In this document: positions 18,401 to 28,843 of the stretch, in pieces
Layout: each line of letters begins with the position of its first letter
Numbering within the stretch: the stretch's first letter is position 1
NCBI GenBank assembly: GCA_016756695.1
Contig: CP066701.1
Location: 2,996,001 to 3,060,000 of the forward strand
Source: Heyndrickxia sporothermodurans
Lineage (GTDB): Bacteria; Bacillota; Bacilli; Bacillales; Bacillaceae_C
Direction: 5' to 3'
DNA length: 64,000 nt
Made by a program: the position numbers and the translations under genes
The notes under the pieces: model-generated
Seen by the model: the letters and a program-made list of their open reading frames with translations, nothing else
Databases searched by the model: none
Told to the model about the DNA's origin: nothing

Positions 18401-20662
18401 ATGGTAAAAAGAAGTCGTATCGTCGCCTTTTTCTTAATTGTCCTACTATTTGCGGGATTAATGGGCGGAACAACTAATAAGATTTTGAAACATATTAACC
18501 TCGGATTGGATTTACAAGGCGGCTTTGAAGTTCTTTATAAAGTTGAGCCTGCCAAAAAAGGCCAAAAAATTACTAGTGATGTGTTGAAAAACACCGTCGA
18601 AGCATTGGACAGACGTGTTAACGCACTAGGCGTAAATGAACCGAGTATCCAAATTGAAGGGAAAGACCAGATTCGTGTTCAGCTTGCTGGGGTAAAAGAC
18701 CAAAAAGAAGCTCGCGATATATTAGCTACAACTGCTAATATTTCTTTCCGTGATGTAAATGATAAAAAATTGATGGATGGAACGGATTTAGTAGAAGGGA
18801 AAGCGAAACAATCCTATACTGAAACAGGGAAACCGAATGTAGTTTTACAAGTAAAGGATCGTAAAACATTCCATGATGTGACGAAGAAAGTATTGGATAT
18901 GGCCCCAAATAACCAATTAATTATTTGGCTTGATTTTGAAGAAGGGAAAGATTCTTATAAAAAAGAAGTAACGAAGAAAAATCCTAAATTCCTTTCAAAT
19001 CCAAATGTAAATCAAGTATTTAATACGGATACGGTCACAATCGAAGGGAACTTTACGGTAGAAGAAGCTCAAAACCTTGCTTCATTATTAAAAGCAGGTG
19101 CACTTCCTGTGAAACTAAAAGAAACGTATTCGACATCAGTTGGTGCCCAATTTGGTGAGCATGCGTTAAATAAAACGATTGATGCAGGGATTATCGGTGT
19201 AGCCATTGTATTTTTATTTATGTTAGTTTATTATCGCTTCCCAGGTTTAATCGCCGTTGTTACACTTGCAATTTACATTTATTTAACTTTACTTGTATTT
19301 CAATTAATTCACGGAGTATTAACCTTGCCAGGAATTGCCGCTTTAATCCTCGGGGTCGGTATGGCCGTCGATGCGAATATTATTACCTATGAACGGGTGA
19401 AAGAGGAATTAAAAGTCGGCCGATCGGTTAAGGCTGCCTTTGCAGCAGGAAATAAATCCTCATTTATGACGATTTTTGATGCGAATATTACAACGATTTT
19501 AGCTGCTGTTATATTATTCGTTTATGGGTCAAGCTCTGTAAAAGGTTTTGCAACCCTTTTAATTATAAGTATTTTACTAAGCTTTGTTACAGCCGTTTAC
19601 GGTACTAGACTATTATTAGGTTTATGGGTAAATAGTAATATCTTTAAGAAAAGACCGGGCTGGTTTGGTGTAAATAAAAAGGATATCCATGATATAACTG
19701 AAAATATGGATGCACATAAGCTTTCAACCCATTTTGACCGCTTTGATTTTGTTAAACATCATAATAAATTTTTTGTGTTTTCCATTGCGCTGACTATTAT
19801 AGGAATCATCGCATTATCGGTTTTTCGCTTGAATTTAAGTATTGATTATACAAGTGGTACCCGTGTAGAAGTTCTTGCGAAACAATCTTTAACACCATCA
19901 CAGCTACAATCTGATTTGAAAACATTAAAATTAACTCCTGAAGATGTAGTATTGTCAGGAAATAAAAATGAGATTGGTGTTATGCGATTTAAAGGTGCCT
20001 TTAATAAAGCAGAAGTAGCGCATATTACTGATTATTTTACAAAAAAATATGGTCCGACGAATGTAAGTACTGTTTCTCCGACAGTTGGGAAGGAACTTGC
20101 GAAAAATGCGTTCATTTCTCTTATTCTTGCAGCAATCGGAATCATCATTTATGTTGCTTTCCGGTTTGAATGGCGGATGGGTGTTGCGGCGGTTATCGCC
20201 TTATTACATGATGCATTTTTGATGGTAACATTCTTTAGTATTACAAGACTTGAAGTTGATTTAACATTTATTGCCGCAATCTTGACCATTATTGGTTACT
20301 CAATTAATGATACGATCGTTACATTTGATCGTATTCGGGATCATTCAAGATTTCAAGGCCGCTTTAAAACGGCTGAAGATATTGCAGCAGTTGTAAATGT
20401 TGGTTTACGCCAAACAATGACACGTTCAATTAACACTGTATTAACAGTTGTTATTACGGCTGCGGCACTATTTATTTTCGGTAGTGAGTCGATTCGAAAC
20501 TTCTCGATTGCCTTACTTGTTGGTTTGATTATGGGTTGTTATTCTTCGATTTTCATTGCAGCACAGCTTTGGTACGTATTTAAAAAGCGTGAATTAAAGA
20601 AAAAAGGACCTATCAAAACAGTAAAGGAAAAACGTAAATGGTCTGATGAGCCTCAAGTATAA
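18401..20662 (+). CDS. secDF: Protein translocase SecDF fusion
   Basis: Proton-driven accessory membrane protein that pulls preproteins out of SecYEG. SecD and SecF are fused in one 753-residue chain, as is normal in Bacillus. The SecD part begins with one helix and the LGLDLQGGFEVLYKV motif, then has the periplasmic-type P1 region and helices with GVGMAVDANIITYERVKEE. The SecF part starts near residue 450, with LSIDYTSGTRVEV and ILTIIGYSINDTIVTFDRIR. I start it at ATG 18401 after GGGAGGA. It is monocistronic, with a strong terminator. Confidence 0.97.
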   Translation: MVKRSRIVAFFLIVLLFAGLMGGTTNKILKHINLGLDLQGGFEVLYKVEPAKKGQKITSDVLKNTVEALDRRVNALGVNEPSIQIEGKDQIRVQLAGVKDQKEARDILATTANISFRDVNDKKLMDGTDLVEGKAKQSYTETGKPNVVLQVKDRKTFHDVTKKVLDMAPNNQLIIWLDFEEGKDSYKKEVTKKNPKFLSNPNVNQVFNTDTVTIEGNFTVEEAQNLASLLKAGALPVKLKETYSTSVGAQFGEHALNKTIDAGIIGVAIVFLFMLVYYRFPGLIAVVTLAIYIYLTLLVFQLIHGVLTLPGIAALILGVGMAVDANIITYERVKEELKVGRSVKAAFAAGNKSSFMTIFDANITTILAAVILFVYGSSSVKGFATLLIISILLSFVTAVYGTRLLLGLWVNSNIFKKRPGWFGVNKKDIHDITENMDAHKLSTHFDRFDFVKHHNKFFVFSIALTIIGIIALSVFRLNLSIDYTSGTRVEVLAKQSLTPSQLQSDLKTLKLTPEDVVLSGNKNEIGVMRFKGAFNKAEVAHITDYFTKKYGPTNVSTVSPTVGKELAKNAFISLILAAIGIIIYVAFRFEWRMGVAAVIALLHDAFLMVTFFSITRLEVDLTFIAAILTIIGYSINDTIVTFDRIRDHSRFQGRFKTAEDIAAVVNVGLRQTMTRSINTVLTVVITAAALFIFGSESIRNFSIALLVGLIMGCYSSIFIAAQLWYVFKKRELKKKGPIKTVKEKRKWSDEPQV

Positions 20663-20667
20663 TTAAT

Positions 20668-20711
20668 AAAAAAAGCTATCTGATGAATCAAAGTCAGATA
20701 GCTTTTTTGTT
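20668..20711 (+). terminator. Terminator after secDF
   Basis: AAAAAAGCTATCTGA / TCAGATAGCTTTTTT hairpin with T run. Confidence 0.92.
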
Positions 20712-20766
20712 GTTTATACGAAGTATTGATGGAAGTTACTTCTAATGTTAACCGCTTCAATCATTA

Positions 20767-20795
20767 GTGACAGCATGTTTTGTAAATTGTATAAT
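20767..20795 (+). promoter_or_regulatory. Sigma-A promoter for recJ-apt
   Basis: GTGACA (20767-20772), 17-bp spacer, TATAAT (20790-20795), located 25 bp before the recJ ATG. Confidence 0.7.
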
Positions 20796-20819
20796 AGGAA
20801 AGGTTAAAGGGGTGTAAAT

Positions 20820-23189
20820 ATGTTAAAGTCAAAAACCCGTTGGATTGTACGGAATACAGAAGAAAATGCTAAAGAACATCTCGTAAAAGAATTAAACATC
20901 ACTCCGCTCGTAGCCACATTATTGGTTAATCGTGGAATTACTGAACTAGAAGAAGCCCGTCTCTATTTATTTAGTGAAGGGGAGGCTTTTCATGACCCAT
21001 TTCTCATTCATAGTATGGAAAAAGCAGTTAAGAGAATTCGCCAAGCAATTGATGAAGGCGAACAAATTTTAGTATATGGCGATTATGACGCCGATGGTGT
21101 GACAAGTACTTCTGTTATGATGACCGTGTTGCGTGAATTAGGTGCAGATGTTGAATTTTATATCCCAAACCGATTTACGGAAGGATACGGCCCAAATGAA
21201 GAGGCTTTTCGCTGGGCTTCATCGATTGGAATCAAGCTAATTATTACGGTTGATACCGGAATTGCAGCTATACATGAGGCCGGCGTCGCAAAAGAATTAG
21301 GTATGGACTTAATTATTACGGATCATCATGAACCAGGTCCAATTTTGCCAGATGCCTTGGCGATCGTTCATCCGAATCATCCTGAAAGCATTTATCCTTT
21401 TAAAGAACTTGCTGGTGTTGGCGTAGCATTTAAAGTTGCACACGCATTATATGGACATGTTCCGGAACATTTGTTAGATTTAGCATCAATTGGGACAATC
21501 GCTGATTTAGTTCCTTTGCGAGGAGAAAACCGATTGATCGTTAAACAGGGGTTGAAAAAAATATCCCAAACAGAGCGGCCGGGCTTACATGCATTATTTG
21601 AAATTACCAATACAAAACAATCAGATATAAATGAGGAAACGATAGGATTTGTCATCGGTCCACGCTTAAATGCGGCTGGTAGATTGGATAGTGCCGATCC
21701 TGCAGTCGAATTACTTTTGAGTAATGAGCGTCAGGCAGCTTTAAATATTGCAAAAGAAATTGATGAAATGAATAAAGAACGCCAAGCTATCGTCAATGAA
21801 ATAACGAATGAAGCAATGGAAATGGTTGAAAATAACTCTGATTTAAAAGATAGCTATGTATTAGTTATAGGTAAAGAAGGTTGGAACGCAGGAGTTATCG
21901 GGATTGTCGCGTCCCGATTAGTTGATAAATATTATCGCCCAACAATCGTCTTAAGTTATGACCGAACGACAAATTTAGCGAAGGGTTCTGCTCGCAGTAT
22001 TGCAGGATTTGATTTATTTAAAAATTTATCTACCTGCCGGGATATTCTACCCCATTTTGGTGGACATACGATGGCAGCGGGTATGACGTTGAATATAAAT
22101 GATGTTGCAGATTTACGTGTACGTTTAAATGAGTTAGCACGAGATATTTTAACGAAAGAGGACTTTGTTCCTTTAACGGAAATCGATGCCACTATTCCGT
22201 TAGAAGATATTCATCTTGAATCGATCCAACAACTTCGCTTACTTGAACCATATGGAATGGCAAACCCTAAGCCGAAAGTATTAGTGAAGGATGTGTCAAT
22301 TCAGCAAATTCGGCAAATTGGTGCAGATCATAACCATTTAAAAGTAGTACTTGAAAAATCGGGTATCGAATTGGATGGAGTAGGATTTGGGTTAGGCAAT
22401 TATGCACGCGATATTTCTCCGTTAGCTACCGTTTCCGTAATAGGTGAATTGGCGATCAATGAATGGAATAATAATCGGAAACCGCAAATCTTTTTAAAGG
22501 ATTTATGTATAGATGAGTGGCAACTTTTCGATGTACGAGGCAACAAACCATTGAAAAAATGGATACAAGATATTCCAGAAACAAATAGCTTCTTTATTGT
22601 TTTTAATGAAGAAACACTTAATAAAATTCCTAAAGGTGAAATAAATGGTGAAATTATTCACTTGAAGGATTTAAACGAAATAAAGAACGATGATATAAAT
22701 GGCGGAAACATCGTCTTGCTTGATTTCCCACCAAATAAAGAAATATTAGAAACATTTATAAAAAAATGTAAACCAGCGCGCATTTATACGTATTTTTACC
22801 AAAAACAAAACCACTTTTTTAGTACGATTCCGACTCGGGAGCATTTTAAATGGTTTTATGCCTTTTTAAGAAAGCGAGGATCATTTAATCTACAAAAGTT
22901 TGGGGAAGAATTAGCTGCGCATCGTGGTTGGTCGGTAGAAACAATTGATTTTATGTCAAAGGTGTTTTTTGAATTAAATTTTGTTACAATAGAGAATGGG
23001 CTTATTTCACTCAATCATGTTCCTTCAAAAAGGGATTTATTGGAGTCGATAACCTACCAAGAAAAATTAGAAAAAATTAAGTTAGAAAATGAATTGTTAT
23101 TTTCATCCTATCAAGACCTAAAATCATGGTTTGATGAAAGAATGACTTGTTCTGAGAAGCTTGAGGAGGAAATAAAGCAATGGACTTAA
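20820..23189 (+). CDS. recJ: Single-stranded-DNA 5'-exonuclease RecJ
   Basis: Mn/Mg-dependent 5'-3' ssDNA exonuclease for recombination and mismatch repair. The 789-residue protein has the DHH phosphoesterase domain ([14 protein letters not shown], then DTGIA and TDHHEPG), and the DHHA1 domain with the [14 protein letters not shown] and GGHTMAAGM motifs. An OB fold follows, then the long C-terminal extension typical of Firmicutes RecJ. ATG 20820 follows AAAGGGGTG. The 3' end overlaps apt by 10 bp, so translation is coupled. Confidence 0.97.
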   Translation: MLKSKTRWIVRNTEENAKEHLVKELNITPLVATLLVNRGITELEEARLYLFSEGEAFHDPFLIHSMEKAVKRIRQAIDEGEQILVYGDYDADGVTSTSVMMTVLRELGADVEFYIPNRFTEGYGPNEEAFRWASSIGIKLIITVDTGIAAIHEAGVAKELGMDLIITDHHEPGPILPDALAIVHPNHPESIYPFKELAGVGVAFKVAHALYGHVPEHLLDLASIGTIADLVPLRGENRLIVKQGLKKISQTERPGLHALFEITNTKQSDINEETIGFVIGPRLNAAGRLDSADPAVELLLSNERQAALNIAKEIDEMNKERQAIVNEITNEAMEMVENNSDLKDSYVLVIGKEGWNAGVIGIVASRLVDKYYRPTIVLSYDRTTNLAKGSARSIAGFDLFKNLSTCRDILPHFGGHTMAAGMTLNINDVADLRVRLNELARDILTKEDFVPLTEIDATIPLEDIHLESIQQLRLLEPYGMANPKPKVLVKDVSIQQIRQIGADHNHLKVVLEKSGIELDGVGFGLGNYARDISPLATVSVIGELAINEWNNNRKPQIFLKDLCIDEWQLFDVRGNKPLKKWIQDIPETNSFFIVFNEETLNKIPKGEINGEIIHLKDLNEIKNDDINGGNIVLLDFPPNKEILETFIKKCKPARIYTYFYQKQNHFFSTIPTREHFKWFYAFLRKRGSFNLQKFGEELAAHRGWSVETIDFMSKVFFELNFVTIENGLISLNHVPSKRDLLESITYQEKLEKIKLENELLFSSYQDLKSWFDERMTCSEKLEEEIKQWT

Positions 23190-23692
23190 AACAATACGTT
23201 ACTATTGTTCCAGATTGGCCTAAAGAAGGCATAGTATTTAAAGATATAACGACTTTAATGGATAATGGACAAGCATACAAATACGCAACAGACCAAATTG
23301 TAAAATATGCAAAAGAAAGAGAGATAGACCTTGTTGTAGGACCCGAAGCGAGAGGTTTTATAATTGGCTGTCCAGTTGCATATGCACTTGAAGTAGGATT
23401 TGCCCCTGTAAGAAAGCCGGGAAAACTTCCTCGTGAAACGATTAAAGTGGAGTATGGTTTAGAGTATGGGAAAGATGCTTTAACAATACATAAGGATGCC
23501 ATTAAACCTGGTCAACGTGTATTGATTACAGACGATTTACTTGCAACTGGCGGAACCATTGAGGCAACGATTAAATTAGTTGAGGAACTCGGAGGTATTG
23601 TTGCGGGTATTGCCTTTCTTATTGAACTTTCATATCTTGAAGGAAGAAAAAAACTTGAAGGTTATGATGTTTTAACATTAATGAAATACTAA
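23180..23692 (+). CDS. apt: Adenine phosphoribosyltransferase
   Basis: Salvages adenine with PRPP to make AMP. The 170-residue protein is the usual length and has the PRPP-binding loop [16 protein letters not shown] and the [18 protein letters not shown] segment. ATG 23180 overlaps the recJ end; GAGGAGG lies 9 bp upstream. recJ-apt-relA is a conserved Firmicutes order, but a terminator and a separate promoter lie between apt and relA here. Confidence 0.98.
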   Translation: MDLKQYVTIVPDWPKEGIVFKDITTLMDNGQAYKYATDQIVKYAKEREIDLVVGPEARGFIIGCPVAYALEVGFAPVRKPGKLPRETIKVEYGLEYGKDALTIHKDAIKPGQRVLITDDLLATGGTIEATIKLVEELGGIVAGIAFLIELSYLEGRKKLEGYDVLTLMKY

Positions 23693-23706
23693 TTTTTTAC
23701 AGTAAG

Positions 23707-23733
23707 AAAGCACTCTTTGCGAGTGCTTTTTAT
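23707..23733 (+). terminator. Terminator after apt
   Basis: AAAGCACTC (23707-23715) pairs with GAGTGCTTT (23721-23729), followed by T residues. Confidence 0.85.
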
Positions 23734-23815
23734 CGTATAGTTAAGAATAAAAGACAATAATTGCTAGTTAATCGACAATAATTCGTCATTTTCGAGAAAA
23801 ATCTATCACAACCAC

Positions 23816-23844
23816 TTTACTTTATTCAATTTTTTTATTATAAT
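23816..23844 (+). promoter_or_regulatory. Sigma-A promoter for relA-dtd
   Basis: TTTACT (23816-23821), 17-bp spacer, TATAAT (23839-23844). It leaves a leader of about 80 nt before relA. Confidence 0.6.
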
Positions 23845-23930
23845 AGTAATTATAATCATTTTAAAAATGGACTTATTATTTATTCCATTCATACTAATTT
23901 TACACTACTAATTTAAAGGTGATTTTATAT

Positions 23931-26120
23931 ATGGCGAAGGATCAAATATTATCCGCCGAGCAAGTGATTGAACGAACAACTGAATATTTAAATGAAGAAC
24001 ATGTTTCATTAGTCCGAAAAGCTTTTGAGTTTGCTGCAGAAGCACATAAAGAGCAGTTTCGGAAATCCGGTGAGCCGTATATCATTCATCCTGTGCAGGT
24101 AGCGGGTATTTTAGCCGATTTGGAAATGGATCCTTCTACTGTTGCTGCCGGTTTTTTACATGATGTTGTAGAAGATACGGAAGTGACACTAGACGAATTA
24201 CGGGAAACATTTAATGAAGAAGTTGCCATGCTTGTCGATGGTGTAACAAAGCTTGGGAAAATTAAGTATAAATCACATGAGGAGCAGCAAGCGGAAAACC
24301 ATCGCAAAATGTTTGTTGCTATGGCCCAAGACATTCGTGTCATTTTGATCAAGCTTGCCGACCGTCTTCATAATATGAGAACGCTAAAGCATTTACCGAT
24401 TGAAAAACAACGCAGAATTGCAAACGAAACTCTCGAAATTTTTGCACCTTTAGCACATCGTCTTGGTATATCGAAAATCAAATGGGAATTAGAAGATACT
24501 GCATTACGCTATTTAAATCCGCAGCAATATTATCGAATCGTAAATTTGATGAAGAGAAAGCGTGCTGAACGTGAGCAATATTTGGAAGACGTAATCGAAG
24601 AAGTAAATGAACGACTTGAAGATGTATCAATTAAAGCAGAAATTTCTGGTCGTCCGAAACACATTTACTCCATTTATCGAAAAATGGTTCTTCAGCATAA
24701 ACAATTTAATGAAATTTATGATTTATTAGCTGTTCGAATTATCGTAAATAGTATTAAGGATTGCTATGCTGTATTAGGTATTATTCATACATGTTGGAAG
24801 CCGATGCCAGGTAGATTTAAAGACTATATTGCGATGCCGAAGCCAAACATGTACCAATCTCTTCATACGACTGTTATCGGCCCTAAAGGAGATCCTTTAG
24901 AAGTACAGATTCGGACAATTGAGATGCATCGAATTTCGGAATACGGGGTTGCTGCCCATTGGGCTTATAAAGAAGGAAAAACTGTTAATAGTAAAACTTC
25001 TTTTGAAAAAAAGTTATCTTGGTTTAGAGAAATATTGGAATTCCAAAATGAATCTGAAAATGCTGAAGAATTTATGGAATCGTTAAAAATAGATTTGTTT
25101 TCGGATATGGTGTATGTCTTTACGCCTAAAGGTGATGTAATTGAGTTGGCATCAGGTTCCGTTCCAAGCGATTTTGCTTATCGTGTCCATTCGGAAATTG
25201 GTAATAAAACAATTGGAGCCAAAGTAAACGGGAAAATGGTCACACTTGATTATAAATTAAAGACTGGAGACATTATTGAAATTTTAACTTCCAAACATTC
25301 TTACGGTCCAAGTCAAGACTGGATTAAAATGGCTCAAACCTCACAAGCAAAAAATAAAATTCGCCAATTTTTTAAACGTCAGCGAAAAGAAGAGAATATT
25401 ATTAAAGGCAGAGAGCTAGTAGAAAAAGAAATTAAAAATATGGATTTTGATTTAAAAGAAATCCTTACAAATGAAAACATTAAACGTGTTGCTGAAAAAT
25501 TTAATTTTATGAATGAAGAAGATATGTATGCTGCCGTTGGATATAACGGAATTACTGCATTACAAATTGCGAATCGCTTAACGGAAAAATTAAGACGAAA
25601 ACGTGATCAAGAAGAAGCGGTGAATGAAATCGTTTCTGAGATGAAAACACCTACGAAGCAAAAGAAACGGGTTACAGGTGTAACAGTTAAAGGGATTGAT
25701 AATTTACTTATCCGTTTATCCAGATGTTGTAATCCTGTGCCGGGTGACGATATCGTCGGCTTTATTACGAAGGGACGCGGCGTCAGTGTTCACCGCACGG
25801 ATTGTCCGAATGTTACTTCCGAAGATTTACAAAATCGATTAATTGAAGTTGAATGGGAAACAGATGGAACGAACAGTAAAGAATATAATGTAGAAATTGA
25901 AATATCAGGTTATGATCGTCGAGGTTTATTAAACGAAGTTCTTCAAACTGTTAATGAAACAAAGACAAATATTACTGCTGTTAGTGGACGGTCAGATAGA
26001 AATAAAATGGCAACAATTCTTATGTCTATTTCTATACAAAATATTAGTCATCTTCATAAAGTTGTTGAACGGATAAAACAAATTCCTGATATTTATGCTG
26101 TCCGACGGATAATGAGTTAA
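23931..26120 (+). CDS. relA: Bifunctional (p)ppGpp synthetase/hydrolase Rel
   Basis: Makes and degrades (p)ppGpp in the stringent response. I start it at ATG 23931 (729 residues, [12 protein letters not shown]) because AAAGGTGA lies 9 bp upstream; the in-frame ATG at 23919 overlaps that site. Domains in order: HD hydrolase with [12 protein letters not shown], synthetase with [15 protein letters not shown] and [13 protein letters not shown] ([15 protein letters not shown]), the zinc-finger/RIS region ([17 protein letters not shown]) and a C-terminal ACT. HD residues are intact, so both activities are expected. Confidence 0.97.
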   Translation: MAKDQILSAEQVIERTTEYLNEEHVSLVRKAFEFAAEAHKEQFRKSGEPYIIHPVQVAGILADLEMDPSTVAAGFLHDVVEDTEVTLDELRETFNEEVAMLVDGVTKLGKIKYKSHEEQQAENHRKMFVAMAQDIRVILIKLADRLHNMRTLKHLPIEKQRRIANETLEIFAPLAHRLGISKIKWELEDTALRYLNPQQYYRIVNLMKRKRAEREQYLEDVIEEVNERLEDVSIKAEISGRPKHIYSIYRKMVLQHKQFNEIYDLLAVRIIVNSIKDCYAVLGIIHTCWKPMPGRFKDYIAMPKPNMYQSLHTTVIGPKGDPLEVQIRTIEMHRISEYGVAAHWAYKEGKTVNSKTSFEKKLSWFREILEFQNESENAEEFMESLKIDLFSDMVYVFTPKGDVIELASGSVPSDFAYRVHSEIGNKTIGAKVNGKMVTLDYKLKTGDIIEILTSKHSYGPSQDWIKMAQTSQAKNKIRQFFKRQRKEENIIKGRELVEKEIKNMDFDLKEILTNENIKRVAEKFNFMNEEDMYAAVGYNGITALQIANRLTEKLRRKRDQEEAVNEIVSEMKTPTKQKKRVTGVTVKGIDNLLIRLSRCCNPVPGDDIVGFITKGRGVSVHRTDCPNVTSEDLQNRLIEVEWETDGTNSKEYNVEIEISGYDRRGLLNEVLQTVNETKTNITAVSGRSDRNKMATILMSISIQNISHLHKVVERIKQIPDIYAVRRIMS

Positions 26121-26136
26121 AGGGGTTTATTTAGTA

Positions 26137-26574
26137 ATGAGAGTCGTTTTACAAAGAAGTAAACAAGCGAATGTTAAAGTAAACGGTGAGGTTGTCGGAG
26201 AAATTACAAATGGTTTTGTATTACTTGTAGGTATTACTCATAATGATACAGAGGCGGATGTTAAATATCTTGCTGATAAAATTGTCAATTTGCGCATCTT
26301 TGAAGACGAAAATGAAAAGATGAACTATTCGTTATTAGATGTAGGCGGACAAATTCTATCAGTTTCACAGTTCACGTTATATGGTGATTGTAGAAAAGGA
26401 AGACGCCCGAATTTTATGGATGCCGCGAAACCTGAAAAGGCGGAAATTTTATACAATCTTTTTAATCATATGTTAAGGGACAAAGGTGTTTTTGTTGCTA
26501 CAGGGCAATTTGGCTCAATGATGGATGTGTCTCTTATAAATGACGGACCGGTTACTTTAATAGTGGAAAGTTAA
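26137..26574 (+). CDS. dtd: D-aminoacyl-tRNA deacylase
   Basis: Removes D-amino acids wrongly loaded on tRNA. The 145-residue protein has the two family signatures, [17 protein letters not shown] and [11 protein letters not shown], the latter supplying the Gly-cisPro-type proofreading motif. It is 16 bp after relA with AAGGGG before its ATG, so it is in the relA operon, as in B. subtilis. A long hairpin terminator follows. Confidence 0.97.
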   Translation: MRVVLQRSKQANVKVNGEVVGEITNGFVLLVGITHNDTEADVKYLADKIVNLRIFEDENEKMNYSLLDVGGQILSVSQFTLYGDCRKGRRPNFMDAAKPEKAEILYNLFNHMLRDKGVFVATGQFGSMMDVSLINDGPVTLIVES

Positions 26575-26636
26575 AGAGAGAGCAAATAGTATTATTCCGT
26601 ACGAGGGAATAATACTATAACTGCTCTCTCTTTTAT
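26573..26636 (+). terminator. Long-hairpin terminator after dtd
   Basis: AAAGAGAGAGCA pairs with TGCTCTCTCTTT around an inner stem AGTATTATTCC / GGAATAATACT, followed by T residues. Confidence 0.9.
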
Positions 26637-26640
26637 TTAA

Positions 26641-26750
26641 GCTGTTTTTTTAAAAATTGTTGAATTAAAGAATAAAATAATATTGAAATGCAGATTGGAG
26701 CGGAAATCACCTTCATACTAATCAATAGCAACAAAGTTTGCGAAAACAGC
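26641..26750. repeat. Deletion scar of the structured repeat, copy D
   Basis: Only GATTGGAGCGGAAATCAC remains at 26693-26710. It reads as the start motif of the repeat (GATTGGAGCGGAAGG) fused to an end motif of the type GCGGAAAGTAACGG. The interior of about 105 bp is missing. Flanking arms resemble each other in inverse: 26641-26662 (GCTGTTTTTTTAAAAATTG...) against 26729-26750 (...TTTGCGAAAACAGC). The right arm ends 2 bp before the stop codon of the reverse-strand amidase gene. Confidence 0.6.
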
Positions 26751-26752
26751 CT

Positions 26753-28012
26753 TTATTTAAAATAATCAACTAATCCATTATAAATTCCTTTAGTAATTGA
26801 CTCTTGGTAATCCTGACTATTGATTGCTATTTCTTGTAACGGATTGCTTAAATATCCAAGTTCTAAAAGAACGGCAGGCTGTGTATTTTCACGAATGACG
26901 TGAAAGTTTCCAAACTTTACCCCTCTGTCTTTTAAAACTGTTTCATTGGAAATGCCCCGATTAATGTTCTGCGCAAGTATTTTTTGCATTGAATGATAAT
27001 AATAACTCGTATGTCCGGTAATGCTTTGATCATTAATACTATCATAATGAAGACTAATAAAAGCATCCGCATGATTGATTTTGGAGACACTTACCCTTGA
27101 AGGCAGGGAAACATATCGGTCATCTTCTCTAGTTAAAAATACATTAGCTCCAGCATTTCTTAGTTTATTTGCTAAAAGTTCAGCTGTTTTAAGTGTTACA
27201 TTTTTTTCAAGCGTATTTGTGATCCCAATTGTCCCTGAATCTCTACCTCCATGTCCTGGATCAATGACAATCGTTTTTCCTTTCAAACCTTTTGTATTCA
27301 CTTTATTAGACTTGGTCCGATTCATTTTTACGGTGGATGAAACGACCCAGGATGCTACATAAGCAGTCTTGCCCCCGTTAAGTTTAATTTTATACCAATC
27401 ATTATCTTTTTCAATGACAGAAAACGTTTCTCCACTATTTCCGATTTCAACAATACTAGACTGAATAGAAGGTTCGCTGCGCAAGTTTGTTCCATTGTTT
27501 AAAATAGTCACCATTTCTCCATTACTTGTAACCGAACTTTTTGAAGTCAATCGAATATAGTTACTACTCACCCAACCCGTAGAACCTTCTACGGTGATTT
27601 TAAACCACTCATTATTTGTTTCAAGAATTTGGACACGCTGACCAGTCTGCAGTTTTTGGATAATAGAGCTTGATAGTTCAGGAGAGGTACGCAAGTTTAA
27701 GTCATTAACAGTTACAATTCCGGATGTAGCTTTTGACTGACTGTTAACAGTGACCAACCAACTAGCAACCCAACCCTTTTTTTCATTAGACAATTGGACC
27801 TCGTACCAATCATCCTTCGTTTGCAACAATGTAAAGCGATCTCCTGCTTTTCCTTTTTGTATTATCGGATAGGAAAGCCCGGGACCGCTACGAATGTTTA
27901 AAATATTGGCATTCACCGTTACCTTTTGTGAATCTGCATATACCTTTGGTTTAGAAGTTATTACTGTCCCGACTAATAAAAAAATAATGAATACGAAAAC
28001 GCATTTCTTCAA
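26753..28012 (-). CDS. N-acetylmuramoyl-L-alanine amidase with three SH3b domains (YrvJ-like)
   Basis: Secreted cell wall hydrolase that cuts the amide bond between MurNAc and the stem peptide. I start it at TTG 28012, with AAAGGTGGTG upstream, giving 419 residues. An ATG ten codons earlier lacks a ribosome binding site. A signal peptide (CVFVFIIFLLVGTVITS...VYA) is followed by three SH3b repeats (NILNIRSGPG, NDLNLRTSPE, NGTNLRSEPS). A Zn-dependent Amidase_3 domain follows, from IVIDPGHGGRDSG, with SLHYDS and LLELGYLSNP as ligand or catalytic motifs. Position upstream of hisS matches yrvJ. Confidence 0.93.
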   Translation of the reverse strand: MKKCVFVFIIFLLVGTVITSKPKVYADSQKVTVNANILNIRSGPGLSYPIIQKGKAGDRFTLLQTKDDWYEVQLSNEKKGWVASWLVTVNSQSKATSGIVTVNDLNLRTSPELSSSIIQKLQTGQRVQILETNNEWFKITVEGSTGWVSSNYIRLTSKSSVTSNGEMVTILNNGTNLRSEPSIQSSIVEIGNSGETFSVIEKDNDWYKIKLNGGKTAYVASWVVSSTVKMNRTKSNKVNTKGLKGKTIVIDPGHGGRDSGTIGITNTLEKNVTLKTAELLANKLRNAGANVFLTREDDRYVSLPSRVSVSKINHADAFISLHYDSINDQSITGHTSYYYHSMQKILAQNINRGISNETVLKDRGVKFGNFHVIRENTQPAVLLELGYLSNPLQEIAINSQDYQESITKGIYNGLVDYFK

Positions 28013-28042
28013 TTGTTTTAAACACCACCTTTTGAATCTCAT

Positions 28043-28305
28043 TGTTAGTAAATAACTTGTCCTTTTCTTAATTCTCGAAAATAATTAAAACTCCTTTTTT
28101 TAAGAAAGAAAAAATCGTTGTTTGGATACACTAACAATATGACAACAAAAGATACTTCTAGTTAATTTTTGAGGAGTTTCTCACCTATTCGACGGATTGA
28201 ATAAAAGCTAACTAAAGCTAGTTCGTGGTATTTTCACTCGAAATGTGAAGAAAAATTTATTGGAAATTACGTATTAACATAGCCAAAAAAGTAAGGAGAA
28301 TGAAC
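28043..28305. other. Intergenic region between the amidase gene and the small HTH-like gene
   Basis: 263 bp of AT-rich sequence holding the divergent promoters of its two neighbours. I see no RNA structure or conserved operator in it. Confidence 0.35.
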
Positions 28306-28482
28306 ATGCGTGCTAATGAAAAAAACCAATTAGTATCAGATGGCAGTAATCAAATTTTTGGAACCAATTTACATGAGTTTATTCAAAAAGAAAATCAAGC
28401 TTCATCCATGGAGCTTGCATCCGAATTTGGACTATCATTAGGAGATGTAAAATTATTGAAAAAGAAATTAGAGCGGTCATGA
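28306..28482 (+). CDS. Small HTH-like protein (YrzK position)
   Basis: 58-residue protein from ATG 28306, 8 bp after AAGGAG; an ATG two codons earlier is too close to it. The C-terminal half (MELASEFGLSLGDVKLLKKKLERS) looks like one helix-turn-helix, similar to a sigma region 4 or LexA-type recognition unit. The N-terminal half is polar. In B. subtilis the small gene yrzK has this position before hisS; homology is inferred from place and size only. Function unknown. Confidence 0.65.
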   Translation: MRANEKNQLVSDGSNQIFGTNLHEFIQKENQASSMELASEFGLSLGDVKLLKKKLERS

Positions 28483-28503
28483 AATTTTTTCTCAAAGCGT
28501 ACC

Positions 28504-28532
28504 TTGACAACGTGGAACTAGCCTCGTATTAT
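28504..28532 (+). promoter_or_regulatory. Sigma-A promoter of the hisS T-box operon
   Basis: TTGACA (28504-28509), 17-bp spacer, TATTAT (28527-28532). The start of the T-box transcript would be near 28540. Confidence 0.8.
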
Positions 28533-28539
28533 TATATAA

Positions 28540-28820
28540 ATAAATATAAAATTATAAAAAACCAATGATAAAGCACAGTAATTAAGAAACACATGAAAAG
28601 AGAAGAAATGTCTTAGGCTGAAAGCATTTCTACATGATGACTTAATGAATGAACACTTTGTAGGTTTCATCCTGAACGGATTTATCTTAATAGGGATGAA
28701 CGTAGAACAGGCGTTAACTGTTTCGAGTGGAAGCATTTTGCTTCAATTAGGGTGGCACCACGGGAAACAACTCTCGTCCCTTGTATTAATACAAGGGATT
28801 GAGGGTTGTTTTTTATTTTA
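28540..28820 (+). ncRNA. T-box leader, histidine-specific, controlling hisS-aspS
   Basis: Uncharged tRNA-sensing leader. The T-box sequence AGGGTGGCACCACGGG is at 28749-28764. It is followed by the terminator hairpin (28768-28818: ACAACTCTCGTCCCTTG / CAAGGGATTGAGGGTTGT plus T run). In the Stem I specifier loop GAACACTTT, the specifier codon is CAC (28654-28656), which is His. Readthrough would need uncharged tRNA-His. Stem I boundaries are approximate. Confidence 0.9.
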
Positions 28821-28843
28821 CATAAAAAAGGAGGAGCTAATTT

